A stretch of 64,000 nt of DNA, from the NCBI GenBank assembly GCA_963680875.1, contig OY804582.1:52408646-52472645 (forward strand), in the 5' to 3' direction. Source of the stretch: Bathymodiolus brooksi (lineage: Eukaryota > Mollusca > Bivalvia > Mytilida > Modiolidae). Below, piece by piece: positions 52,401 through 64,000 of the stretch. Position 1 is the stretch's first letter. Each line of letters opens with the position of its first letter. Below the pieces are notes generated by a model. It did no database searches, had not been told where the DNA came from, and saw only the letters and a program-made list of their open reading frames with translations. Position numbers and translations under genes: made by a program.

Positions 52401-55400
52401 AAGCAGAGACATGTACAAACATTTTGAGGTATAATACATGTATGTCAAGCTATCCTGGAGACCGGAAGTGGACGAAAATTGAGCCATAATGGTTGTACAG
52501 CCGCAATTTTGACCTACACGACCATGGTTTTTTACTTCTTACTTGGTCCACAGGTCCTATGGAATGATCTACGGGGAATAGTTATCAAGCAGAGGCATTG
52601 ACAAACGTTTTGAGGTATCATACATGCAGATCAAGCCTCCCTGAGCACCGGAAGTTGCCTATTACAGAGCTAAAATGGGATGCCAGGACCGTGACGGTTA
52701 TTCCGGGTAATAACGCATATTGGTTTTTCGCATTTTTCTGGCTAACGAGGGCTCCAGAAATAAAAATTAAACATATATATTAAGCAGAGACCCCTCTGCA
52801 CATATTTGTTAAGGTATTTGGTTATTCGGGCCGCCATGGGGACCGGAAGGGGGTGAAAACATAGGTAAACCGTTTTATTTTAACCTACTGCGGACATTGG
52901 TTTTACATTATTTACTCCATTCAAGGCGCGTATAGACAGTCTTACTGTATATATTTATAAAGCAGAGACATGTACAAACATTTTGAAGTATAATACATGT
53001 ATGTCAAGCTATCCTGGAGACCGGAAGTGGACGAAAATTGAGCCATAATGGTTGTACAGCCGCAATTTTGACCTATCCGACCATGGTTTTATACCTCTGA
53101 CTTGGTCCACAGGTCCTATGGAATGATCTACGGGGAATAGTTATCAAGCAGAGGCATTGACAAACGTTTTGAGGTATCATACATGCAGATCAAGCCTCCC
53201 TGAGCACCGGAAGTTGCCTATTACAGAGCTAAAATGGGATGCCAGGACTGTGACGGTTATTCCGGGTAATAACGCATATTGGTTTTTCGCATTTTTCTGG
53301 CTAACGAGGGCTCCAGAAATAAAAACTAAACATATATATTAAGCAGAGACCCCTGTACACATATTTGTTAAGGTATTTGGTTATTCGGGCCGCCATGGGG
53401 ACCGGAAGGGGTTGAAAACATAGGTAAAACGTTTTATTTTAACCTACCGCCGGACATTGGTTTTACATTATTTACTCCAATCAAGGGGCGTATAGACAGT
53501 CTTACTGTATATATTTATAAAGCAGAGACATGTACAAACATTTTGAAGTATAATACATGTATGTCAAGCTATCCTGGAGACCGGAAGTGGACGAAAATTG
53601 AGCCATAATGGTTGTACAGCCGCAATTTTGACCTATCCGACCATGGTTTTATACCTCTGACTTGGTCCACAGGTCCTATGGAATGATCTACGGGGAATAG
53701 TTATCAAGCAGAGGCATTGACAAACGTTTTGAGGTATCATACATGCAGATCAAGCCTCCCTGAGCACCGGAAGTTGCCTATTACAGAGCTAAAATGGGAT
53801 GCCAGGACTGTGACGGTTATTCCGGGTAATAACGCATATTGGTTTTTCGCATTTTTCTGGCTAACGAGGGCTCCAGAAATAAAAATTAAACATATATATT
53901 AAGTAGAGACCCCTGTGCACATATTTGTTAAGGTATTTGGTTATTCGGGCCGCCATGGGGACCAGAAGGTGTTGAAAACATAGGTAAAACGTTTTATTTT
54001 AACCTACCGCCGGACATTGGTTTTACATTATTTACTCCAATCAAGGGGCGTATAGACAGTCTTACTGTATATATTTATAAAGCAGAGACATGTACAAACA
54101 TTTTGAGGTATAATACATGTATGTCAAGCTATCCTGGAGACCGGAAGTGGACGAAAATTGAGCCATAATGGTTGTACAGCCGCAATTTTGACCTACACGA
54201 CCATGGTTTTTTACTTCTTACTTGGTCCACAGGTCCTATGGAATGATCTACGGGGAATAGTTATCAAGCAGAGGCATTGACAAACGTTTTGAGGTATCAT
54301 ACATGCAGATCAAGCCTCCCTGAGCACCGGAAGTTGCCTATTACAGAGCTAAAATGGGATGCCAGGACCGTGACGGTTATTCCGGGTAATAACGCATATT
54401 GGTTTTTCGCATTTTTCTGGCTAACGAGGGCTCCAGAAATAAAAATTAAACATATATATTAAGCAGAGACCCCTCTGCACATATTTGTTAAGGTATTTGG
54501 TTATTCGGGCCGCCATGGGGACCGGAAGGGGGTGAAAACATAGGTAAACCGTTTTATTTTAACCTACTGCGGACATTGGTTTTACATTATTTACTCCATT
54601 CAAGGGGCGTATAGACAGTCTTACTGTATATATTTATAAATCAGAGACATGTACAAACATTTTGAAGTATAATACATGTATGTCAAGCTATCCTGGAGAC
54701 CGGAAGTGGACGAAAATTGAGCCATAATGGTTGTACAGCCGCAATTTTGACCTATCCGACCATGGTTTTATACCTCTGACTTGGTCCACAGGTCCTATGG
54801 AATGATCTACGGGGAATAGTTATCAAGCAGAGGCATTGACAAACGTTTTGAGGTATCATACATGCAGATCAAGCCTCCCTGAGCACCGGAAGTTGCCTAT
54901 TACAGAGCTAAAATGGGATGCCAGGACTGTGACGGTTATTCCGGGTAATAACGCATATTGGTTTTTCGCATTTTTCTGGCTAACGAGGGCTCCAGAAATA
55001 AAAACTAAACATATATATTAAGCAGAGACCCCTGTACACATATTTGTTAAGGTATTTGGTTATTCGGGCCGCCATGGGGACCGGAAGGGGTTGAAAACAT
55101 AGGTAAAACGTTTTATTTTAACCTACCGCCGGACATTGGTTTTACATTATTTACTCCAATCAAGGGGCGTATAGACAGTCTTACTGTATATATTTATAAA
55201 GCAGAGACATGTACAAACATTTTGAAGTATAATACATGTATGTCAAGCTATCCTGGAGACCGGAAGTGGACGAAAATTGAGCCATAATGGTTGTACAGCC
55301 GCAATTTTGACCTATCCGACCATGGTTTTATACCTCTGACTTGGTCCACAGGTCCTATGGAATGATCTACGGGGAATAGTTATCAAGCAGAGGCATTGAC

Positions 55401-55570
55401 AAACGTTTTGAGGTATCATACATGCAGATCAAGCCTCCCTGAGCACCGGAAGTTGCCTATTACAGAGCTAAAATGGGATGCCAGGACTGTGACGGTTATT
55501 CCGGGTAATAACGCATATTGGTTTTTCGCATTTTTCTGGCTAACGAGGGCTCCAGAAATAAAAATTAAAC
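49415..55570. repeat. P-R-T three-monomer repeat (1679 bp) with an inserted S-P* pair
   Basis: Monomers start at 49415 (P), 49975 (R), 50534 (T), 51094 (S), 51653 (P*), 52213 (P), 52773 (R), 53332 (T), 53892 (P), 54452 (R) and 55011 (T). P has ACCAGAAGGTGTTG and CTACACGACC. R has CCCCTCTGCAC and CTACTGCGG. T has CTGTACACA and GGAAGGGGTTG with AAAACG. R copies 49975 and 52773 share CAAGGCGCG. The units 52213-53891 and 53892-55570 are 1679 bp each. The first unit is extended by S-P* to 2798 bp. Confidence 0.82.
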
Positions 55571-58500
55571 ATATATATTAAGCAGAGACCTCTGTACACA
55601 TATTTGTTAAGGTATTTGGTTATTCGGGCCGCCATGGGGACCGGAAGGGGTTGAAAACATAGGTAAAACGTTTTATTTTAACCTACCGCCGGACATTGGT
55701 TTTACATTATTTACTCCAATCAAGGGGCGTATAGACAGTCTTACTGTATATATTTATAAAGCAGAGACATGTACAAACATTTTGAAGTATAATACATGTA
55801 TGTCAAGCTATCCTGGAGACCGGAAGTGGACGAAAATTGAGCCATAATGGTTGTACAGCCGCAATTTTGACCTATCCGACCATGGTTTTATACCTCTGAC
55901 TTGGTCCACAGGTCCTATGGAATGATCTACGGGGAATAGTTATCAAGCAGAGGCATTGACAAACGTTTTGAGGTATCATACATGCAGATCAAGCCTCCCT
56001 GAGCACCGGAAGTTGCCTATTACAGAGCTAAAATGGGATGCCAGGACTGTGACGGTTATTCCGGTAATAACGCATATTGGTTTTTCGCATTTTTCTGGCT
56101 AACGAGGGCTCCAGAAATAAAAACTAAACATATATATTAAGCAGAGACCCCTGTGCACATATTTGTTAAGGTATTTGGTTATTCGGGCCGCCATGGGGAC
56201 CAGAAGGTGTTGAAAACATAGGTAAAACGTTTTATTTTAACCTACCGCCGGACATTGGTTTTACATTATTTACTCCAATCAAGGGGCGTATAGACAGTCT
56301 TACTGTATATATTTATAAAGCAGAGACATGTACAAACATTTTGAGGTATAATACATGTATGTCAAGCTATCCTGGAGACCGGAAGTGGACGAAAATTGAG
56401 CCATAATGGTTGTACAGCCGCAATTTTGACCTACACGACCATGGTTTTTTACTTCTTACTTGGTCCACAGGTCCTATGGAATGATCTACGGGGAATAGTT
56501 ATCAAGCAGAGGCATTGACAAACGTTTTGAGGTATCATACATGCAGATCAAGCCTCCCTGAGCACCGGAAGTTGCCTATTACAGAGCTAAAATGGGATGC
56601 CAGGACTGTGACGGTTATTCCGGGTAATAACGCATATTGGTTTTTCGCATTTTTCTGGCTAACGAGGGCTCCAGAAATAAAAATTAAACATATATATTAA
56701 GCAGAGACCTCTGTACACATATTTGTTAAGGTATTTGGTTATTCGGGCCGCCATGGGGACCGGAAGGGGGTGAAAACATAGGTAAAACGTTTTATTTTAA
56801 CCTACCGCCGGACATTGGTTTTACATTATTTACTCCAATCAAGGGGCGTATAGACAGTCTTACTGTATATATTTATAAAGCAGAGACATGTACAAACATT
56901 TTGAAGTATAATACATGTATGTCAAGCTATCCTGGAGACCGGAAGTGGACGAAAATTGAGCCATAATGGTTGTACAGCCGCAATTTTGACCTATCCGACC
57001 ATGGTTTTATACCTCTGACTTGGTCCACAGGTCCTATGGAATGATCTACGGGGAATAGTTATCAAGCAGAGGCATTGACAAACGTTTTGAGGTATCATAC
57101 ATGCAGATCAAGCCTCCCTGAGCACTGGAAGTTGCCTATTACAGAGCTAAAATGGGATGCCAGGACTGTGACGGTTATTCCGGGTAATAACGCATATTGG
57201 TTTTTCGCATTTTTCTGGCTAACGAGGGCTCCAGAAATAAAAAATAAACATATATATTAAGCAGAGACCCCTGTGCACATATTTGTTAAGGTATTTGGTT
57301 ATTCGGGCCGCCATGGGGACCGGAAGGGGGTGAAAACATAGGTAAAACGTTTTATTTTAACCTACCACCGGACATTGGTTTTACATTATTTACTCCAATC
57401 AAGGGGCGTATAGACAGTCTTACTGTATATATTTATAAAGCAGAGACATGTACAAACATTTTGAGGTATAATACATGTATGTCAAGCTATCCTGGAGACC
57501 GGAAGTGGACGAAAATTGAGCCATAATGGTTGTACAGCCGCAATTTTGACCTACACGACCATGGTTTTTTACTTCTTACTTGGTCCACAGGTCCTATGGA
57601 ATGATCTACGGGAATAGTTATCAAGCAGAGGCATTGACAAACGTTTTGAGGTATCATACATGCAGATCAAGCCTCCCTGAGCACCGGAAGTTGCCTATTA
57701 CAGAGCTAAAATGGGATGCCAGGACCGTGACGTTATTCCGGGTAATAACGCATATTGGTTTTTCGCATTTTTCTGGCTAACGAGGGCTCCAGAAATAAAA
57801 ATTAAACATATATATTAAGCATAGACCCCTGTGCACATATTTGTTAAGGTATTTGGTTATTCGGGCCGCCATGGGGACCGGAAGGGGGTGAAAACATAGG
57901 TAAACCGTTTTATTTTAACCTACCGCCGGACATTGGTTTTACATTATTTACTCCAATCAAGGGGCGTATAGACAGTCTTACTGTATATATTTATAAAGCA
58001 GAGACATGTACAAACATTTTGAAGTATAATACATGTATGTCAAGCTATCCTGGAGACCGGAAGTGGACGAAAATTGAGCCATAATGGTTGTACAGCCGCA
58101 ATTTTGACCTATCCGACCATGGTTTTATACCTCTGACTTGGTCCACAGGTCCTATGGAATGATCTACGGGGAATAGTTATCAAGCAGAGGCATTGATAAA
58201 CGTTTTGAGGTATCATACATGCAGATCAAGCCTCCCTGAGCACCGGAAGTTGCCTATTACAGAGCTAAAATGGGATGCCAGGACTGTGACGGTTATTCCG
58301 GGTAATAACGCATATTGGTTTTTCGCATTTTTCTGGCTAACGAGGGCTCCAGAAATAAAAATTAAACATATATATTAAGCAGAGACCCCTGTGCACATAT
58401 TTGTTAAGGTATTTGGTTATTCGGGCCGCCATGGGGACCGGAAGGGGGTGAAAACATAGGTAAAACGTTTTATTTTAACCTACCGCCGGACATTCGTTTT

Positions 58501-61500
58501 ACATTATTTACTCCAATCAAGGGGCGTATAGACAGTCTTACTGTATATATTTATAAAGCAGAGACATGTACAAACATTTTGAGGTATAATACATGTATGT
58601 CAAGCTATCCTGGAGACCGGAAGTGGACGAAAATTGAGCCATAATGGTTGTACAACCGCAATTTTGACCTATCCGACCATGGTTTTATACCTCTGACTTG
58701 GTCCACAGGTCCTATGGAATGATCTACGGGGAATAGTTATCAAGCAGAGGCATTGAAAAACGTTTTGAGGTATCATACATGTAGATCAAGCCTTCCTGAG
58801 GACCGGAAGTTGCCTATTACGGAGCTAAAATGGGATGCCAGGACTGTGACGGATATTCCGGGTAATAACACATATTGGTTTTTTGCATTTTTCTGGCTAA
58901 CGAGGGGCTCCAGAAATAAAAACTAAACATATATATTAAGCAGAGAATCCTGCGCACATATTTGTTAAGGTATTTGGTTATTCGGGCCGCCATGGGGACC
59001 GGAAGGGGGTGAAAACATAGGTAAACCGTTTTATTTTAACCTACCGCCGGACATTGGTTTTACATTATTTACTCCAATCAAGGGGCGTATAGACAGTCTT
59101 ACTGTATATATTTATAAAGCAGAGACATGTACAAACATTTTGAAGTATAATACATGTATGTCAAGCTATCCTTGAGACCGGAAGTGGACGAAAATTGAGC
59201 CATAATGGTTGTACAGCCGCAATTTTGACCTATCCGACCATGGTTTTATACCTCTGACTTGGTCCACAGGTCCTATGGAATGATCTACGGGGAATAGTTA
59301 TCAAGCAGAGGCATTGACAAACGTTTTGAGGTATCATACATGCAGATCAAGCCTCCCTGAGCACCGGAAGTTGCCTATTACAGAGCTAAAATGGGATGCC
59401 AGGACTGTGACGGTTATTCGGGTAATAACGCATATTGGTTTTTCGCATTTTTCTGGCTAACGAGGGCTCCAGAAATAAAAATTAAACATATATATTAAGC
59501 AGAGACCCCTGTGCACATATTTGTTAAGGTATTTGGTTATTCGGGCCGCCATGGGGACCGGAAGGGGGCGAAAACATAGGTAAAACGTTTTATTTTAACC
59601 TACCGCCGGACATTCGTTTTACATTATTTACTCCAATCAAGGGGCGTATAGACAGTCTTACTGTATATATTTATAAAGCAGAGACATGTACAAACATTTT
59701 GAGGTATAATACATGTATGTCAAGTTATCCTGGAGACCGGAAGTGGACGAAAATTGAGCCATAATGGTTGTACAGCCGCAATTTTGACCTATCCGACCAT
59801 GGTTTTATACCTCTGACTTGGTCCACAGGTCCTATGGAATGATCTACGGGGAATAGTTATCAAGCAGAGGCATTGACAAACGTTTTGAGGTATCATACAT
59901 GTAGATCAAGCCTTCCTGAGGACCGGAAGTTGCCTATTACGGAGCTAAAATGGGATGCCAGGACTGTGACGGATATTCCGGGTAATAACAGATATTGGTT
60001 TTTTGCATTTTTCTGGCTAACGAAGGGCTCCAGAAATAAAAACTAAACATATATATTAAGCAGAGAACCCTGCGCACATATTTATTAAGGTATTTGGTTA
60101 TTCGGGCCGCCATGGGGACCGGAAGGGGGTGAAAACATAGGTAAACCGTTTTATTTTAACCTACCGCCGGACATTGGTTTTACATTATTTACTCCAATCA
60201 AGGGCCGTATAGACAGTCTTACTGTATATATTTATAAAGCAGAGACATGTACAAACATTTTGAGGTATAATACATGTATGTCAAGCTATCCTGGAGACCG
60301 GAAGTGGACGAAAATTGAGCCATAATGGTTGTACAGCAGGCAATTTTGACTTACCCGACCATGGTTTTTTACATCTTACTTGGTCCACAGGTCCTATGGA
60401 ATGATCTACGGGGAATAGTTATCAAGCAGAGTCATTGACAAACGTTTTGAGGTATCATACATGCAGATCAAGCCTCCCTGAGCACCGGAAGTTGCCTATT
60501 ACAGAGCTAAAATGGGATGCCAGGACTGTGACGGTTATTCCGGGTAATAACGCATATTGGTTTTTCGCATTTTTCTGGCTAACGAGGGCTCCAGAAATAA
60601 AAATTAAACATATATATTAAGCAGAGACCCCTGTGCACATATTTGTTAAGGTATTTGGTTATTCGGGCCGCCATGGGGACCGGAAGGGGGTGAAAACATA
60701 GGTAAACCGTTTTATTTTAACCTACCGCGGACATTGGTTTTACATTATTTACTCCATTCAAGGGGCGTATAGACAGTCTTACTGTATATATTTATAAAGC
60801 AGAGACATGTACAAACATTTTGAAGTATAATACATGTATGTCAAGCTATCCTTGAGACCGGAAGTGGACGAAAATTGAGCCATAATGGTTGTACAGCCGC
60901 AATTTTGACCTATCCGACCATGGTTTTATACCTCTGACTTGGTCCACAGGTCCTATGGAATGATCTACGGGGAATAGTTATCAAGCAGAGGCATTGACAA
61001 ACGTTTTGAGGTATCATACATGCAGATCAAGCCTCCCTGAGCACCGGAAGTTGCCTATTACAGAGCTAAAATGGGATGCCAGGACTGTGACGGTTATTCG
61101 GGTAATAACGCATATTGGTTTTTCGCATTTTTCTGGCTAACGAGGGCTCCAGAAATAAAAACTAAACATATATATTAAGCAGAGACCCCTGTGCACATAT
61201 TTGTTAAGGTATTTGGTTATTCGGGCCGCCATGGGGACAGGAAGGGGTTGAAAACATAGGTAAAACGTTTTATTTTAACCTACCGCCGGACATTGGTTTT
61301 ACATTATTTACTCCAATCAAGGGGCGTATAGACAGTCTTACTGTATATATTTATAAAGCAGAGACATGTACAAACATTTTGAAGTATAATACATGTATGT
61401 CAAGCTATCCTGGAGACCGGACGTGGACGAAAATTGAGCCATAATGGTTGTACAGCCGCAATTTTGACCTATCCGACCATGGTTTTATACCTCTGACTTG

Positions 61501-64000
61501 GTCCACAGGTCCTATGGAATGATCTACGGGGAATAGTTATCAAGCAGAGGCATTGACAAACGTTTTGAGGTATCATACATGCAGATCAAGCCTCCCTGAG
61601 CACCGGAAGTTGCCTATTACAGAGCTAAAATGGGATGCCAGGACTGTGACGGTTATTCCGGGTAATAACGCATATTGGTTTTTCGCATTTTTCTGGCTAA
61701 CGAGGGCTCCAGAAATAAAAATTAAACATATATATTAAGCAGAGACCCCTGTGCACATATTTGTTAAGGTATTTGGTTATTCGGGCCGCCATGGGGACCG
61801 GAAGGGGGTGAAAACATAGGTAAACCGTTTTATTTTAACCTACTGCGGACATTGGTTTTACATTATTTACTCCATTCAAGGGGCGTATAGACAGTCTTAC
61901 TGTATATATTTATAAAGCAGAGACATGTACAAACATTTTGAAGTATAATACATGTATGTCAAGCTATCCTGGAGACCGGACGTGGACGAAAATTGAGCCA
62001 TAATGGTTGTACAGCCGCAATTTTGACCTATCCGACCATGGTTTTATACCTCTGACTTGGTCCACAGGTCCTATGGAATGATCTACGGGGAATAGTTATC
62101 AAGCAGAGGCATTGACAAACGTTTTGAGGTATCATACATGCAGATCAAGCCTCCCTGAGCACCGGAAGTTGCCTATTACAGAGCTAAAATGGGATGCCAG
62201 GACTGTGGCGGTTATTCCGGGTAATAACGCATATTGGTTTTTCGCATTTTTCTGGCTAACGAGGGCTCCAGAAATAAAAATTAAACATATATATTAAGCA
62301 GAGACCCCTGTGCACATATTTGTTAAGGTATTTGGTTATTCGGGCCGCCATGGGGACCAGAAGGTGTTGAAAACATAGGTAAAACGTTTTATTTTAACCT
62401 ACCGCCGGACATTGGTTTTACATTATTTACTCCAATGAAGGGGCGTATAGACAGTCTTACTGTATATATTTATAAAGCAGAGACATGTACAAACATTTTG
62501 AAGTATAATACATGTATGTCAAGCTATCCTGGAGACCGGAAGTGGACGAAAATTGAGCCATAATGGTTGTACAGCCGCAATTTTGACCTATCCGACCATG
62601 GTTTTATACCTCTGACTTGGTCCACAGGTCCTGTGGAATGATCTACGGGGAATAGTTATCAAGCAGAGGCATTGACAAACGTTTTGAGGTATCATACATG
62701 CAGATCAAGCCTCCCTGAGCACCGGAAGTTGCCTATTACAGAGCTAAAATGGGATGCCAGGACTGTGACGGTTATTCCGGGTAATAACGCATATTGGTTT
62801 TTCGCATTTTTCTGGCTAACGAGGGCTCCAGAAATAAAAATTAAACATATATATTAAGCAGAGACCCCTGTGCACATATTTGTTAAGGTATTTGGTTATT
62901 CGGGCCGCCATGGGGACCGGAAGGGGGTGAAAACATAGGTAAAACGTTTTATTTTAACCTACCACCGGACATTGGTTTTACATTATTTACTCCAATCAAG
63001 GGGCGTATAGACAGTCTTACTGTATATATTTATAAAGCAGAGACATGTACAAACATTTTGAGGTATAATACATGTATGTCAAGCTATCCTGGAGACCGGA
63101 AGTGGACGAAAATTGAGCCATAATGGTTGTACAGCCGCAATTTTGACCTACACGACCATGGTTTTTTACTTCTTACTTGGTCCACAGGTCCTATGGAATG
63201 ATCTACGGGGAATAGTTATCAAGCAGAAGCATTGACAAACGTTTTGAGGTATCATACATGCAGATCAAGCCTTCCTGAGCACCGGAAGTTGCCTATTACA
63301 GAGCTAAAATGGGATGCCAGGACCGTGACGTTATTCCGGGTAATAACGCATATTGGTTTTTCGCATTTTTCTGGCTAACGAGGGCTCCAGAAATAAAAAC
63401 TAAACATATATATTAAGCAGAGACCCCTGTGCACATATTTGTTAAGGTATTTGGTTATTCGGGCCGCCATGGGGACCGGAAGGGGGTGAAAACATAGGTA
63501 AACCGTTTTATTTTAACCTACCGCGGACATTGGTTTTACATTATTTACTCCATTCAAGGGGCGTATAGACAGTCTTACTGTATATATTTATAAAGCAGAG
63601 ACATGTACAAACATTTTGAAGTATAATACATGTATGTCAAGCTATCCTTGAGACCGGAAGTGGACGAAAATTGAGCCATAATGGTTGTACAGCCGCAATT
63701 TTGACCTATCCGACCATGGTTTTATACCTCTGACTTGGTCCACAGGTCCTATGGAATGATCTACGGGGAATAGTTATCAAGCAGAGGCATTGACAAACGT
63801 TTTGAGGTATCATACATGCAGATCAAGCCTCCCTGAGCACCGGAAGTTGCCTATTACAGAGCTAAAATGGGATGCCAGGACTGTGACGGTTATTCCGGGT
63901 AATAACGCATATTGGTTTTTCGCATTTTTCTGGCTAACGAGGGCTCCAGAAATAAAAATTAAACATATATATTAAGCAGAGACCCCTGTGCACATATTTG
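55571..64000. repeat. Distal family-B subblock, looser higher-order order, runs off the window
   Basis: Monomers start at 55571, 56130, 56690, 57250, 57808, 58368, 58929, 59488, 60049, 60610, 61168, 61728, 62287, 62847, 63406 and 63965 (partial). Shared private variants appear at several spacings. GACATTCGTTTT and CATGTAGATC occur in 58368 and 59488. TATCCTTGAGACC occurs in 58929, 60610 and 63406. CTACCACCGG with GACCGTGACGTTATTCC occurs in 57250 and 62847, ten monomers apart. GACCGGACGTGG occurs in 61168 and 61728. The array continues past 64000. Confidence 0.78.

Larger units (their letters stand above)
1..64000. repeat. Tandem satellite DNA array, ~560-bp monomer, 114 full copies
   Basis: The same ~560-bp sequence recurs head to tail across the whole window, always in the same orientation. 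Each copy can be located by the motif ATATGTATTAAG (family A) or ATATATATTAAG (family B). Spacing is 562-563 bp in family A and mostly 558-561 bp in family B. Four exceptions stand out: 830 bp (6753), 375 bp (31673), 568 bp (32048) and 574 bp (34296). No foreign insertion interrupts it and neither edge of the array is reached. Long noncoding arrays of this kind are known from eukaryotic centromeric, pericentromeric and subtelomeric heterochromatin; which of these applies here cannot be told. No gene, tRNA or rRNA is seen in any stretch. Strand is set to '.' because there is no functional orientation to assign. Confidence 0.98.

Noticed and set aside
8530..63975. About 50 near-identical 61-codon open frames on the + strand, one per monomer
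   Set aside because: They start at TTG, not ATG, sit inside a satellite monomer, and repeat only because the DNA repeats. Single-base indels and stops (for example TATTGAATTTTCGC near 46010) break them freely in other copies, and no codon-level constraint is visible. They are not annotated as genes.
1..64000. CENP-B box (TTCG-N4-A-N2-CGGG) as a sign of centromere function
   Set aside because: I searched the TTCG and CCCG occurrences in both monomer families on both strands. The closest, TTCGGGCCGCCATGG and TTCGCATTTTTCTGG, lack the required A and CGGG. No box was found, although its absence does not exclude a centromere.
1..64000. CRISPR array or bacterial repeat region
   Set aside because: The whole 560 bp is repeated with no short repeat plus unique-spacer structure, no leader and no cas genes.
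1..64000. Array of retrotransposon LTRs or a tandem transposon
   Set aside because: There are no terminal TG...CA borders, target-site duplications, primer-binding site, polypurine tract or coding remnants. The monomers abut directly and share a fixed length.
1..64000. rDNA, 5S or other tandem RNA gene cluster
   Set aside because: No rRNA-like conserved sequence or tRNA fold was recognised, and the inter-copy variation is spread across the unit rather than confined to a spacer.

Overview
The whole 64 kb window is one uninterrupted head-to-tail satellite DNA array. I count 114 complete copies plus a 36-bp partial copy of a monomer of about 560 bp (562-563 bp in one family, 558-561 bp in the other), all in the same orientation, and the array runs off both ends. 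I see no gene, RNA gene, transposon insertion, CRISPR array, telomere repeat or unique-sequence island. Short open frames recur about once per monomer, but they are by-products of the repeat: most begin at TTG rather than ATG, they are re-closed by single-base changes between copies, and monomer lengths are not kept to multiples of three. A noncoding array of this size points to eukaryotic heterochromatin (centromeric, pericentromeric or subtelomeric). The species cannot be named from the sequence alone.

The array has three levels of organisation. (1) Each 560-bp monomer is itself a diverged trimer of an ancestral unit of about 187 bp. Three independent anchor motifs (GCAG before the dyad, ACCGGAAG, and TGGTTTT) each recur three times per monomer at the same unequal spacings of about 179, 186 and 195 bp. 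I call the subunits S1, S2 and S3. (2) The 560-bp trimer is the main homogenised repeat. (3) Neighbouring monomers form local multi-monomer patterns: a 1118-bp dimer at 16.6-18.8 kb, a 1680-bp trimer at 21-26.6 kb, a block of about 2.06 kb at 30.5-34.9 kb, a 2236-bp tetramer at 44.9-49.4 kb, and a 1679-bp trimer plus a 2798-bp pentamer at 49.4-55.6 kb.

Two sequence families alternate. Family A occupies 1-7226 and about 10.15-13.16 kb. Family B occupies the rest, with one short A-like tract near 15.2-15.4 kb. The first A-to-B change falls exactly on an illegitimate junction at about 7226, inside an 830-bp chimeric monomer. A second abnormal monomer (31673-32047, 375 bp) has lost the equivalent of one 187-bp subunit. 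Two small tandem duplications (9 bp at 32402, 12 bp at 34331) are private markers.

Monomer starts are given block by block below, using the ATAT(G/A)TATTAAG motif as phase zero; this phase is arbitrary. All comparisons were made by reading, not by computed alignment.
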